Part shown: in pieces, positions 22,298 to 34,500 of the stretch
Layout: each line of letters opens with the position of its first letter
Numbering within the stretch: position 1 is the first letter of the stretch
From: Eunapius fragilis
Taxonomy: Eukaryota > Porifera > Demospongiae > Spongillida > Spongillidae
Length of the DNA stretch: 64,000 bases
Direction: 5' to 3'
NCBI GenBank assembly: GCA_963681505.1
Contig: OY811976.1
Span: 4,950,003-5,014,002 of the forward strand
Position numbers and translations under genes: made by a program
Notes under the pieces: generated by a model
What the model saw: the letters and a program-made list of their open reading frames with translations, nothing else
The model's database searches: none
Told to the model about the DNA's origin: nothing

Positions 22298-25295
22298 GTG
22301 GGCATAATGGCACAAATGGCTCAGTAGGTGATCCTGGAGATGTGGGAGATCCAGGAGGTATTGGAGACTCAGGACCTATCGGAATAGGAGGTTTATCTGG
22401 ATTCCCAGGGCCACTTGGCCCTATGGGACCCCCTGGTTTGACTGGTGATAAGGTAGTACTTGTGAGGTATACATGTAGAATGTGACATATAATGGTGCCA
22501 ATTTGAACAGGGAAATACAGGGTTAAAAGGAAGAAAGGGTGATTTAGGACCATCACCAGATATTACAGGTATGTTCTTGCACAAAAGCATATTGCATTTC
22601 ATTTAATTAAAGGCAAAGAATATAGACAATAAAATACAGAACATGTTGCTTATATAGTATTATGTATGAAGCTTACTGGATAACTCTCTGGACGATACTG
22701 CATGTGACTTTCCAGTACTCTAATGCAACCTTTATCTTTGTTCACATGATGTGATGATAAAAGGAATTGAAAAGCATGTGGGTGAAGTGGGAGCCAAAGG
22801 CTCCGAAGGTGATTGCGGAGATGAAGGTCCAACTGGTCCTCAGGGTCCCTCAGGAGCAATGGGTTTACCAGGGGAGAAAGGTGAAAAAGGAGATGACGGT
22901 ACATTATTCATCACTGCTTCTGAGTATGTTCACATGTGAACGTTGGTTAATACCATTAGGGCCACAAGGGTGCAATGGTGAAAAAGGTGTTCCTGGACAG
23001 CAGGGTCTTGTAGGAGAGCCTGGGGAAAATGGTGTGTGTATATGTGTTGATGCATCTACAGTCAAACCACAGTGTGTTTTCCTCATCACAACCAGGTACA
23101 TCAGGTGTGCAAGGAGATCCTGGCAATAAAGGATCTAAAGGAGATACAGGACTACCCGGTGACACTGGAGATCTTGGAGCACAAGGTCCTCAAGGATATC
23201 CAGGAGCTAAAGGAACAAATGGGGAGAAAGGATCAGTCGGACCCCCAGGACTACAAGGAACAACTGGTACTAATGGCACCCAGGGACAGACAGGGGCAAA
23301 TGGAGATCCTGGTGACCCCGGACCCATTGGTCCTCCTGGTCTGGTGGGAGACATTGGACCATCAGGTCTTCAAGGACCTAAAGGGTTGCAGGGTAAACCT
23401 GGATCACCTGGCTTAAAAGGTGACAAGGGACCAAAAGGAGACGATGGACCATCAGGATATCAGGGGACCCAGGGACCTCATGGACCAGATGGTTCTAAAG
23501 GGGACAATGGTACTGATGGACCCAAAGGACTAAAAGGAACGATGGGCCCAATAGGCTCATCTGGTGATAAAGGTGATCCTGGACCTGATGGAGCAACTGG
23601 TGACCCAGGGTATAGTGGACCTGATGGGTTTGTTGGACCTAGTGGATTTCCAGGACTACAAGGCATTCCTGGTCTTCCTGGATTAAAAGGACCCCCTGGC
23701 ATGGTCGGACAACAAGGTGCAACTGTGCCTGGTCCACCTGGTCCATCTGGGACCCCATGTTCACTGGCAATTTTGGTATGTGCCTGTTCCAATGGTGGCA
23801 TAGAAGGTGTATCATGATTGTATTTTCCAGAATTCATCTTCTCCTTCCTGCCCTGAAGCTGCCATGGAAGGCTGTATTGCCTTTGATCCTGAAAATCAAG
23901 TAATTTTTATGTATATTAGCAATTCTTGGATTCAAGCCAGGGTACGTTTACACGGACAGTTGTGGCGTGGATATGTATAATGAATTGTTGTATCCATAAC
24001 ACTTATATGTGGGGATCTATGTAGTGTCTGAATTTATCGTTCGTAAAAGCAAGGTGCGGAAGATAGTAAATACAGTGTAATTGGATGTTAGTACATAGCA
24101 GATTGTCACATATAACATGCTTTTGCATTCTGTTTACCTCCCTGTGTGTATGCAGGAAAATTCATTTTTGAGTGCTATTTTTAAAATCTTTGACAGGTTG
24201 AACCTAACTGCACATCTAGCCAATTGATGTTACCTATTGTTCAAAGAAGTGTGGATAATGTAGAAGCATTTGCAGTGCACAAGGAGCTATTTTCTGAGGT
24301 ATTAACAGTTATGTTATGGTTGCAAGTTATTGTTGTAAAATGTAGTTGTTAAACATCTAGTGATTGCCTATCAGGCTATGTTTACCCTAGGTTTGCATAT
24401 TTGTGCAATCCAATTGAATTTCTTTATTATTTCTATTGCTGCAGTGTGGCAATGGAGTAATTGATCAAGGGGAGGAGTGTGACGGGGAAAGCCTCAATGA
24501 ACAGACATGTCAGAGTCTCCTGGGACATTTGTAAGTGTATAGTCTGAGCAATCTATGCGAAATTGATCAATTTCCTATTCCAGCACTGTTGGATCATTAG
24601 CTTGCTCGACGGATTGCAAAATTGTTAAATCCAGTTGCTTGACATTGGCGGTAGGAATTTTGTGTTATCCATGTATTACTGTTTCCATACAAATAATGTA
24701 CTTGTCACTTTATGTAGCATTGTGTGTCATAAGATGCTATTTTCATTGAAATGCCCTTTTTACAGTTCACAGTATTTGCTATAACTGGTTATATAAATGG
24801 AGATCTTCGAAGTGCTAATGAAAGCTGTCACCATGAAGCCGCACGTGCACAGTTGGCTGGAGTATACATTCCTTTGCTGTATGCACTGTCTAATTCCACA
24901 TCAAGTGTCTACCACAATGCACAACTTGTGAACATAAAGGTTGACAAATTTAACATGAAGAGATGCTTTGATAATGTTTATTTCAGGGTGAGATAATTTC
25001 TACATCAGGAAAACATTTTCACCAACTCAGTCAGTTGCACACAGCACTTATTCTAGAAGCTGATGGGGACCCCACAGCTATGTAAGTGTGCTGTTTACTT
25101 GTTGATGTTATGGTATTTGTATGCCTTAGACAAGGAGTCTGGGTACACGATGCTGATAGTAACTGCGACAAATGGCAATCAAGTTCTAGCTTTTTGCACG
25201 GAACTGGATTAGTTTGGGAGAATGGACAGCTGGAAAGAAGAAGTGTTAGTTGTAACCAGAAACTATCACTCCTATGTGTCCTCTTTAATTCCTAG
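22298..25295 (+). CDS. Collagen with CGNG-type repeat and C-terminal endostatin-like domain (multiplexin-like), 12 exons
   Basis: Exons are 22298-22452, 22511-22568, 22764-22898, 22960-23031, 23096-23775, 23831-23941, 24197-24298, 24445-24530, 24584-24650, 24766-24939, 24987-25081 and 25130-25295 (TAG), all GT-AG and in phase. The first five give about 360 residues of Gly-X-Y with small breaks (PDITGIEKHV; GATVPG) and two helix cysteines. The sixth ([19 protein letters not shown]) resembles the trimerization domain of collagens XV/XVIII. 24445-24650 encodes a six-cysteine [14 protein letters not shown] repeat of the type frequent in bacterial surface proteins (DUF4215/Myxococcus repeat). The last three exons match endostatin: [39 protein letters not shown], with the four conserved cysteines. 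It is expected to be a secreted basement-membrane-type collagen. It is the 3' part of a gene whose exon at 7237 is listed separately. Confidence 0.85.
24445..24650 (+). other. CGNG/DUF4215-like cysteine-rich repeat inside the collagen gene
   Basis: Two exons (24445-24530 and 24584-24650) encode one module with six cysteines: CGNG, GEECDG, QTCQSL, LACSTDC and KSSC. The first starts right after a tgcag acceptor, so the module is cleanly bounded by introns (phase 0 on both outer sides), as expected for a shuffled exon pair. It sits between the trimerization-like and endostatin-like regions. Its function is unknown; a binding or spacer role is a guess. Confidence 0.65.
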
Positions 25296-25690
25296 ATGGT
25301 ACTGTTGTTTCGCATGTATAATACTCTGTAGATTGCATAATATAATTATCATTTTGTACCCTTCCCTTCATGACTGTAAATCATATGCAGTGTAGATGAA
25401 AACAGCTCTTGATGATTTTGTTGAAAGAATGTATAATTAATTATGTGTATAGACTAGCAAAGCAGAACGTCAAGCAGCAAATATGTTAAACCCCACGACA
25501 GTACCAAATTTAGTGTCTCATTGGAAATCATGATGTACAGTTTGAAAGCTGTTTAATAATGCTGAATGCCTGTAACGCCACCTGTTTTTGCTCCAGCAAT
25601 TACTGTTCTATTAAAACTGGCAATTAATAACTACTGATATCACATTGAAACCGTATGAATTTATAATTTATAACGTCTTCATGCATGCAC
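25296..25690 (+). other. 3' flank of the collagen gene
   Basis: Probably contains the 3' untranslated region and polyadenylation site. Several AT-rich blocks occur, but no canonical signal could be assigned with confidence. Confidence 0.3.
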
Positions 25691-25695
25691 ACTTT

Positions 25696-27035
25696 TATAG
25701 ACCCCTTTTGGCAATTAGTGGCTATAGTGTATTCACTATGAATACGTGGCTATCCTCCATCTTGACGGGCATATTTTCATTGCATTGTACGAGACAGGGC
25801 CGTACTATACGGCTAAAGCCGTACAGGATTTTGGCCAGAGCATAAGTTATTAGTTTTTTGGACCAAAGACTACGGAGTTCCTGAAAGAGTTGGGGCATGG
25901 ATTGAGGCAGGTGTCTGGAGAAGCCAACTCCTTTGCATACCTCACTCAGAGACTCTCAGTTGCCGTCCAACGTGGCAATGCAGCTTCTGTGTTGGAAACA
26001 ATTAAGACAGACAGTGAAGAGGAAGTGTTTTTAGTATAAAAATTGTATGAGTGAGTGAGTGAGTGCTTTAGGATAAGTATGTTAGGTCGTGTAGTTGTTA
26101 GCCATATGTGTATGTATAGCTATATAATCAATATATTTATAATTTTACAATTTTATAGTTACCTTACTTACCTGCTGCTTACCTTCTTTGAAAAAAGCTT
26201 GCAATTGGTTACAAACACATGGAAGAGAAGTACTACTCTGGCTGTTAATACCAATCTGAAGCATTAAATAGCACTGCAGCCTGCCACATGTGAACACACT
26301 TCCCCTAAGCTAAAAGACAGTAATTTGTAATGTCACATAGTACAATAAAAATGAATGTATCTCACCCAGCCATACATGTGTAGTGTGCAGTCACAATTGA
26401 TTCAGATCAACTGCCACCTAGGGCTCAGGTGGTTTATCATTCAACTTCTGTGATGATTAAATTTTGCTTTTAAGATGCAATGTCTGCCATCTATGCCTAT
26501 GCTGTGATAAATGACAGTTTGAACCCAACCACTATAGGTAGCTAGATAAAAAAAATATTGTCCTAATGCACACACCATTTAGGGCAATAAACCTCTCATA
26601 ATACCACTGTAAGCTTCAAGATTTTTGTATGCCTTGAGCTTCTCCAGTGTGCATCTCAATAAAGTATGTACACAAACTTGGAAAGTCCACAGGTGGCCAT
26701 AACATTATGTCATCAATCCATTCAGTGCTGGGAAACTGATAAAGGTTGAAGCTTGCGAGAGTTGACATGTTTGATTCACCCACCCTCCCACACAGACATT
26801 GTAGCTTCTTCACATAGCGATCTAAATTGAGTCCTTGCAAGGTAGAAGTGTAGTTTTCAGTCATTGATAGAACGTTGTAGAGAAAAGTCGGCCGTTTGCT
26901 CGTCAGTATGGCCATGTGCTAGGGATGTCGTATGAAAATTTGCCCATCAAGATGGAGGATAGCAACGGTTGCCACGTAATAAATGTTTCATAGTGATTAT
27001 TCATACCAGCCACTTATCGCCAAAAGGGGTCTATA
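25696..27035 (-). mobile_element. DNA transposon remnant with ~95-bp terminal inverted repeats
   Basis: The left end TATAGACCCCTTTTGGC at 25696 is inverted at 27019-27035 (GCCAAAAGGGGTCTATA). Further inside, the blocks cactatgaat, ccatcttgacgggc and attttcat are also inverted (left to about 25790, right from about 26925). It is 1340 bp long and may have a TA target duplication. A minus-strand reading frame starts inside the right repeat (26915). A short plus-strand piece at 25852-26037 (FLKELGHGLRQVSGEANSFA) may come from another element. The superfamily is not certain; the ORF suggests elements that also carry THAP or YqaJ-type domains. Confidence 0.65.
26616..26915 (-). pseudogene. N-terminal piece of a transposon-associated protein (YqaJ/SWIM-protein-like)
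   Basis: A 99-codon frame from an ATG at 26915 ends in WPPVDFPSLCTYFIEMHTGE...IQKS. This resembles the segment (W-P-P-x-x-F-x-x-L-Y-x-Y) found near the start of invertebrate SWIM-zinc-finger/YqaJ nuclease proteins linked to mobile elements. The rest of such a protein is absent, so it is truncated. It lies wholly within the 25696-27035 element. Similarity is judged from memory and could be wrong. Confidence 0.4.
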
Positions 27036-28289
27036 CAGCATAGTATAACAACCCTTTTTACCACAGCAAAAAAATCGCGTAGAATCAATTCTTGATTTCA
27101 ATTGATTTGTCATTTACATTATGTTAAGACTTAACAGTTTGTAGGTATGCAAACATTTTGTACCAGAAGTAAGTGACATATCAATATGTTATATTAAACA
27201 AATAATATATTGCAATAATTGGACCATTGAAAAGCACAATGGATGCATCATCTCCACAATTATATCTCTTAAATCCATATCGATGCATGGATCACGCCGT
27301 GTTCGAGTACTTAAGATCAATGAGATAACATAACCATGACCCATCATTACCCGCTATTTTTTTTAGCAATATAAGATAAGAAACATGCATAACAACAGTT
27401 TTGATAGACTGTTGATAACTACCATCAACCAATTAAAACGATATAATACATCGGGAAATAATACATTGGAGTAATTAGATCAATGAGATCACCATGATTA
27501 CTCTTGATGTACATAAACTCACAATGGTGATCTCTTTGATCTAATGTTGCGGTCATGCACTCATATGGTTTCAAGTTGTTGTTGGTAGTTATATTAAGCC
27601 TGCTAAGTAATGCAAATACTAGATGTCATGGTTATACTCCAATATTTTATTTACCATGCCCTGATATGTCTGTATATGGCTTATGGTAATTATTAATAGC
27701 CTATCTGGATCTGAAAGTGGAGATGCATGCGATGTCATATACCTAAGCACAGTTCCTCTACATTATTGTTTCTCACAAGTGATCGTGATCACATCGCTCT
27801 AATTCCACCAATGTATTATACTCCATGCCTTGATATGGTTTACTTGGTTATTGGTATAGTCATTAATAGCCTATCGGTGGCACTTAGCTTATTGAATATA
27901 ACGCAATAACGTGATGTCAATGATGTAATTGCTCTAATATAGCATGGAAAGCACAAATAATATATTAAATAAGACATGAAATAGATCATACTTAAATTAT
28001 TAAAATGAAATCATAAAGAAAAATAATAGGTAAGTCAAGAAAAAAATTTACTCCATGAATGAGGCCAGAGGAGCACCATCATCAACCCCCAACCCCCTTT
28101 TACATTTGATTTGGAACCCTCTAAGACAGAGGCTTACTGCTCGAACCCCTGCAAAATCAAGCCGTGATCAGATGTAACAGCTAGTAACGGAATAGGCTTT
28201 ATCCCACTTGAACGACAGAGAGATTGCAATGGCCATGTACTATAGGAAGTGACTAGCCTCTTTATGTAGCCATTTTCCCGCAACATTGT
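27036..28289. repeat. Repeat array related to 20990-22150, then unannotated sequence
   Basis: At about 27470-27500 the core occurs as taattagatcaatgagatca, the inverse of the unit at 21.7 kb. From 27530 to 27900 further units occur in the direct orientation. 27960-28289 shows no repeat or gene. Confidence 0.4.
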
Positions 28290-28955
28290 TGCCTACTGTG
28301 AACTGTATTTGGTCCAGGTAGAGGATTCATGTGAATGCTAACTCATGAAAAGTACTTCTTGGGATATTGACCAGTGTACATTGCCAACCAAATATAGTTC
28401 ATTTTTGGAGCTTGATTAACAGTGCAAGTTGCACTTTTATTGGCAATAACACTTCGTACATAACTCTTCCGTTATTCATGATGCAAATTCTTCTTTTTCC
28501 TATGTAATTGCAATGCCAATTCATTCGCAAAAAGTTCCAAAACATGCAACAGTATTTGTCCTTTCGTGCCCCCCCCCCCCCCCCCCCCCACCCACATAAC
28601 AATAGGCAAAAATAGACAATACCTCCAAAACACTTTAAGACTGATCTTCAAATCAACTATCATATGCAGTACAGTTGCCAGTTTATTTGTATGTGTGTGT
28701 GTACGTGTGCGTAATGTGTGCATAAGTTTGTGCATGCTCACTCCAATTACAAATGCTCTATTTCAACCTTTTGCCAGTTCCCTTACTGCATGAAAAGGTG
28801 GCAGTGTGCAATGTCTTCACTACAATCTGCAAAACAAATGGATAAAGAAAATAGAAATATCATATCGGATGCATATAAACATAAAAATGTACACGAAAGA
28901 AAGCAACAACCCCAAGTCTACAAAACAATGATACCCAAACAAATCAAATCATAAA
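28290..28955 (+). repeat. Dispersed repeat, copy 2 (copy 1 at 19970-20955)
   Basis: Same block order as copy 1 but lacking its internal 300 bases. A run of 21 C (28569-28589) replaces the ccccctccccc of copy 1, showing homopolymer growth at the same site. Confidence 0.75.
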
Positions 28956-28961
28956 TACAAA

Positions 28962-29170
28962 ACTTGGTGGTAGACCAGATTGATCTCAGGCGTGTAACTA
29001 GGAGGTCATATGATCAGGCGTTCGATTCCACATCAATACTGCTTTTTCTTCTCTTTTTATATCCCTTTAAAATTACCAAATGTGCTAGTGCAGTCTGGCA
29101 TACTGTTATGTCCGGATGCACCCAGATCTACATGGGCATGCTCATTGCCATATTGCACTTGCAAAGATGA
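28962..29170 (+). repeat. Possible tRNA-derived SINE
   Basis: The start has a tggtagaccag block like a polymerase III A box and, about 45 bases on, gcgttcgattcc, one mismatch from a B box (ggttcgantcc). No complete tRNA cloverleaf is evident, and there is no clear poly-A or repeat tail. A tRNA-like pseudogene is the alternative. Confidence 0.4.
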
Positions 29171-29249
29171 CCATGATCACCTAATCCATGAGTTATTACA
29201 ATCTATGCATACATCACATCTTTTCTCCCTCCCTCCAACTCAGGTGTCT

Positions 29250-31510
29250 TGAAATTTATTTGGTCTTTTCACTAGTCGTCCACACTTTGTTCATCTTGAT
29301 GGTGGCAGTGGTGATGGTATCTCCTCAGGCTCCTTTGGTACTTGCCCTGCCACTGGTTGTTACAATTCAGGCTCTGTCTCTTTTTGTTGGGCCTGATCTG
29401 CTGCCTGTCCTCCCTCTTCTTTGTCGGGTAAGAAGTTGGTCTGTGTGATTGCTCTGCCTGCGGTGGTTGCAGTTGTGAGTTTCTTTTTTCTATTTCCTCC
29501 TCTCCTAGGTTCTGCTGGGGGGTTACCTCTACTGGATTGCCTTGGAGTTGCACTCTTAGGTCCTTCACAATCAGAGCTGTGTGTCGCTTCCATAATCCTC
29601 CACGCTCCACATGCACCAGGTTATCTTTGACCCACACTTGGCCTCCACTATACCTTGTGTCCATCTTGCTTTTACAGTGGGGCGATAATCTCAAACCATT
29701 ACTGTGTCTCCAACTGCAAAATTCCTCACTGCAGCTCCTGACTTTGCTTCCATTAGCTTCCATAGTTTGTTCATCACTGTCTCCTGCAAACTTGGTTGTA
29801 GTAAATGTAAGCGGCTCCTCAGGTCTCTCTTTATCATCAGTTGGGCCAGAGACTCGTCAGTTGTGGCATGTGTTGCATTACAATACTTATCAAGACGTTT
29901 GTTATGCGGTTCAGGGATTTTGCTTCATTCATGGAAGCCTTGATTGCCTTCTTGAGGGTTTGGACAAACTGCTCTGCTAATCCATTGGTTGCTGGGTGTA
30001 TGGACTTGTTTTTGTATGTTTGATGCCGTTTAGCTTCAAAAACTTCTCGAAACTTTGTGATGAGAATTGTGGACCATTGTCTGTCACAACTTGAACAGGA
30101 AGCCCCCCCCCCCCCCCCCCCCTCCCCCCCCCTGGCAAATAATGTTCTAACTTCCTCAATTGTGTATTCTGCATTGTGTCCTTCATTAGCACTACTTCTG
30201 GCCACTTTGAGAATGCATCCACAACTAAGCAGCATATTCACTTCAACTGGGCTTGCAAAGTCCAAGTGGATTCTCTTCCCTGAGCCATCCGGTAGTTCCC
30301 AGGGGTGAAGTGTCGTTACTTTAGGATCTTGCCTAGATTTCTGACATCCACTGCATGACTGGGTTACTTTCTCAATTTCCTTGTCTAATCCGGGCCACCA
30401 CACCAAACCTCTTGCAAGGCTCTTCATTTTGACGACTCCAAGATGGCCTTCATGCAGCTCTTCCAACACCTGCCTCTGTAGCTTTACAGGAATCCCCACT
30501 CGTCCACCCCACAAGAGACATCCCTGTTCTATTGACAGTTCTGTCCTCCTGTGCCAGTAGGGGCCTAAACTTATATCTTCCTCAGCCATTCCATTCTGTG
30601 TCCATCCTTGTTTATATCAGCGCAGTACCTTTGATAAGGAAGGGTCCCTACCAGTAGCTTCTCTCAATTATGGTGTGGGTGGTAATGGGTAGCTGTTCAA
30701 TCTGCATAATTATATGTGAGGCCTCTTCATCCTTCCCTTCCTTCGTTGCTTCTCCCACACCATATCACAGGACAGGATCAGTTTTTTATCAGGATCAAAA
30801 TGCGTCAGAAGGTCTGCTGAAGTCAGTTGGGACTTAGCAGTCTGGAGGCTCTCTTTGATCATCACCTCAACTCCAAGCAACATTCTTTTGCAAACAACCT
30901 GTACAATGGAGAAAGGGTATTGGCAAGATTAGGCAGAAACTTGCCATAATAATTAACTAAACCCAAGAATGATCTCAATTGTTCTAGATTTTGAGGGGCT
31001 GGAGCCTCTATCACTGCTTGCTTCCTTTCTGGAGATGGATGGATACCGTCAACTGAAATGCAGTGGTCCAAGTACTCCATTGAATTCATCAAAAAGGTGC
31101 ACTTCGATTTCTTCAATTGCATCCCCGCCTGTTCCAATCTTGTTATGACTTGCTCCAGAGTCTGAAAATGTTCCATTTCTGAGGCCAGGATATCATCTAT
31201 GTACACACTAATATTGGAGACGCCCTGTAACAGACTCTCTATGGTCCGCTGGAAGATGGCAGGCGCAGAGGCAACACCAAACGGAAGCCTGTAAAAGTGG
31301 TAGAGGTCCTTGTGTGTTGAAATAGTGACATACTTCTTTGAGTCCACTTCTAAGGCTAACTGTATGTGAGCATCTGCCAGGTCAAGTTTGGAAAACAATT
31401 TTCTTCTCCCCAAAGAGGCCAGCAAATCTTCAATACGAGGTAGAGGGTAGGTCTCTACATGTGCCACTTGATTAATTGTCAACTTGACAACATCTGCATT
31501 TAATCTACTT
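29250..31510 (-). pseudogene. Minus-strand Gypsy pol fragment interrupted by poly-G
   Basis: 31482-30862 is an open reverse transcriptase segment (LTINQVAHVETYPLPRIEDL, FSKLDLADAHIQL, RLPFGVASAPAIFQ, intact YIDDILA, LRSFLGLVNYYGKF). RNase H is mostly gone. 30589-29980 carries the zinc-binding region (HEGHLGVVKM, CSGCQKS) and integrase (MDAFSKWPEV, VVTDNGPQFSS). A run of about 30 G/C (30103-30132) lies in the integrase and shifts the frame. 29980-29250 holds the C-terminal tail (SGGQVWVKDNLVHVERGGLW). No LTR was found. Its upstream edge lies within about 10 bases of the first SLC15 exon. Confidence 0.75.
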
Positions 31511-31516
31511 TGCCAG

Positions 31517-34500
31517 TCATATTTCTGGTGGGAACTCGGTTTTACATCATCAAAAAACCCAACAGAGAATCAGCTCTACTTTACTACCATTTCATTGCAA
31601 GCATTGTGGTATGTCGGTTATCAGTAAGACTACTTATACATTAATGCTAGCTGCTTTATACACTACATCTACAAGTACTCGTACTAAATAATAAAGTTTT
31701 ACATGTATGAATACATGTCAGTGCTTAGTTATATTGTTTTTATACCTACATTGTATCACAGGATGTGTAGCGGAACAGCAAGCATGTCATTGATGTACAT
31801 ACGCGTTGTATATATATATATAGCATGTACGTTGTCCTTTATTAAAGACATTATAGTCCTCATTTATATATGAACTTGTACATTATAATTCTTGTCTTGT
31901 GTAATAATACGTGAAACTTCTTGTATTCAGGTTGCTGTGAACCATCGTGTTAAAAAAGGCAAGGATGCCACTTGTAACTTTTTCCTGCAGCATGCTAAGC
32001 CAAATTATGATGTAAGCAATGCACTTGTTATGGTTGAATGCTAAAATAATGAGTACACCATTTAGGACAAATTTCTATATGAGGTCAAATTGGTACTGAG
32101 AGTTCTGGTGATGTTTCTTCCACTTCCCATTTTCTGGGCCTTGTTTGATCAGCAGGTAATTTATCCCATGTTCTTTTTAGTAACATATTTGAATTGGATA
32201 GTTTGGTAATTGTGTCCGTCCATGCATGAAATTTTACGTACATCATTCTTGTTTCTAGTAAAGTTCTCTCACTCATGAATTACTTGAAATATTAATACAT
32301 GTATGTGGCAGTGTACCATAACTGTTAACAAGCAAACAGTTAAAAGTATGGAAGGCAGAGAAGGCATCTGCATTACTAGGCATTGTTCTAATTAGTTATT
32401 CTTGCCCTCTCTTCATACATTGTATTGCAGGCACATGTACAAAATGAGTAACTATACACATTCACTATACTGATGACTACGTATACTTTGAATTAGGGTT
32501 CGCGTTGGACCTTGCAAGCCGTCAAGATGGATGGCCGATTGGGTGCAATAACCATTACACCAGACCAGATGCAAGCATTGAATCCAATCTTGATTCTTGT
32601 TTGTATCCCAATATTTCAATTTATCGTCTATCCACTCCTCAACAAGTGTCATTTACTGCAGAGGTTTGTACCCAAAATATACGCTTCTGAAAAGTTGTAA
32701 GATTTACATGTACAGGAAGATTGTGATGGTAGAATGTAGATGCAGCTGAAGGTTGAGAGAGTTATTTTACAATTACATATACATGTATGTGCTGCTTGTA
32801 CGACACAATCCTACATGTACATGTATATAAATATTGTCATGCGAGATCAATCTTGTTAGTTATTGTGCTTGCTAACTACTCTATAAGAGGATCTCAGGTT
32901 TTGCATTGATTAAAGTTGCTACTGGAACAAGCTGCGCCATCTATGTGTATTGTGCGCATTCATATTACATGGGTAATCAACTTTACAAAGAAACATGAAA
33001 GTGGAGGGTGTTTGTTATTTGCATGTTGGGCAAAATGAGTAGTGAATTTTGAGACAAGTTACATAAGCAAATAATTAGTTCAGCATATTCATTTTGTTAT
33101 AAACAATCCTCCAGCTTTAAACATGCATATGGGGTCGTGGCAGCGAAAAGGGACCTAGCGCATATTCCAGGAACTTCAAAGTTGATGAGTGCAATTAAAC
33201 TGTACACGTAATTACAAATTCACGCCACTATAACTCCATGATGGACAGACTAATTTCCAGTGTGTAAGAAAGGAGTCGTATGGAGGGCATAGGTGTCTCT
33301 TAGAAAATGAAATAATTTGAAAACTTGAAAAAATATGCGCTAGGTCCCTTTCACTGCCACAATCCCATATATTATAATATTTTGTATATGAATGACTACT
33401 GTGAATATTCCTTATAGGCCACTGCAGCGAATGGTTGTTGGTATGGCAATAGCTGGACTGGCATTTGTGGTAGCAGGCTTTGTGGAGCTGAAGATTGAAG
33501 CAGATGCTGACTTGCTTAAACCTGGGCAGAGCAAAGTTGTAATCACCAACACAATACAGGGTCCTATTACTGTGACATCACCTGACTTTAATGGCACAAT
33601 AAATGAAGTAGGTGATTTATTTCTGAATGGGTTTTTGTTCATCATATATACCCAATCAATCATAGTTTGCATAGGGCATTCATTGATGTCAGCATGCTTT
33701 TTTTTAATGGTTAAGTTATAGTTCAATCAGGATTACTAGTTTCTAATAAAGATTGCGTTTTTTTTAGGCCCGACACACACAAAGCGATATCACTAACGAT
33801 ATTGTAGGCGATTCCTGGATTTCTTTTCTAATTTATTACGCTACGAACAAATTACGGACAAAATGCAGGAATCGCCAGCAATATTGTTGGCGATATCGCC
33901 CAGTGTATGCCGGGCCTTACATTTAGGTTAATCTATGTTTTATCAACCCTTTTGAATTTGTTCAGTATTGCGTATGAATTGAAAGTTCACCACACGACTG
34001 AATGTTTGCTAAATACTGCCTATCCAATTTTAATAACTTACTGGTCCATTGATTTTAATCAAGTGCCTATGGGAGATCATTGCTGAGTGTATGGACCCAG
34101 CAGAAATAATGAAGACCTTGAAGTTGTATTAAAATTCAAGCATTTCTAAAAAATATTATGTTTTAAAACGCGAGTTGTTACGTGCCTTGTGTGCGTTATT
34201 GGTCAGGTGATCTGTGCAAGAATGACTCACAGACTGCTACGTGTACACAATTATACTGTGTATTCCTTGAGAATGGTTTAATGATGCGTTATTGATCATT
34301 GCTGAGCTGTAATTCAAATATTTAGGTGTAACCTGTATGCTTTATTTTTTTTTAAGTATCCGTAATGATTTATTTGCAGTTTGCAACATACTCATTTCAA
34401 CCAACACGCCTTGGCAGCCATCAATTTAAGTTCAGTATGAATGGAACTGAAAGTGAAAGTTATCTGTTGGATTTACAGAGCCAAAATGTTACAGAGGTTG

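Noticed and set aside
22263..23837. Minus-strand proline-rich frames opposite the collagen exons
   Set aside because: Gly-X-Y codons (GGN CCN) read as proline/glycine on the other strand; the plus strand has the splice sites and domain match.
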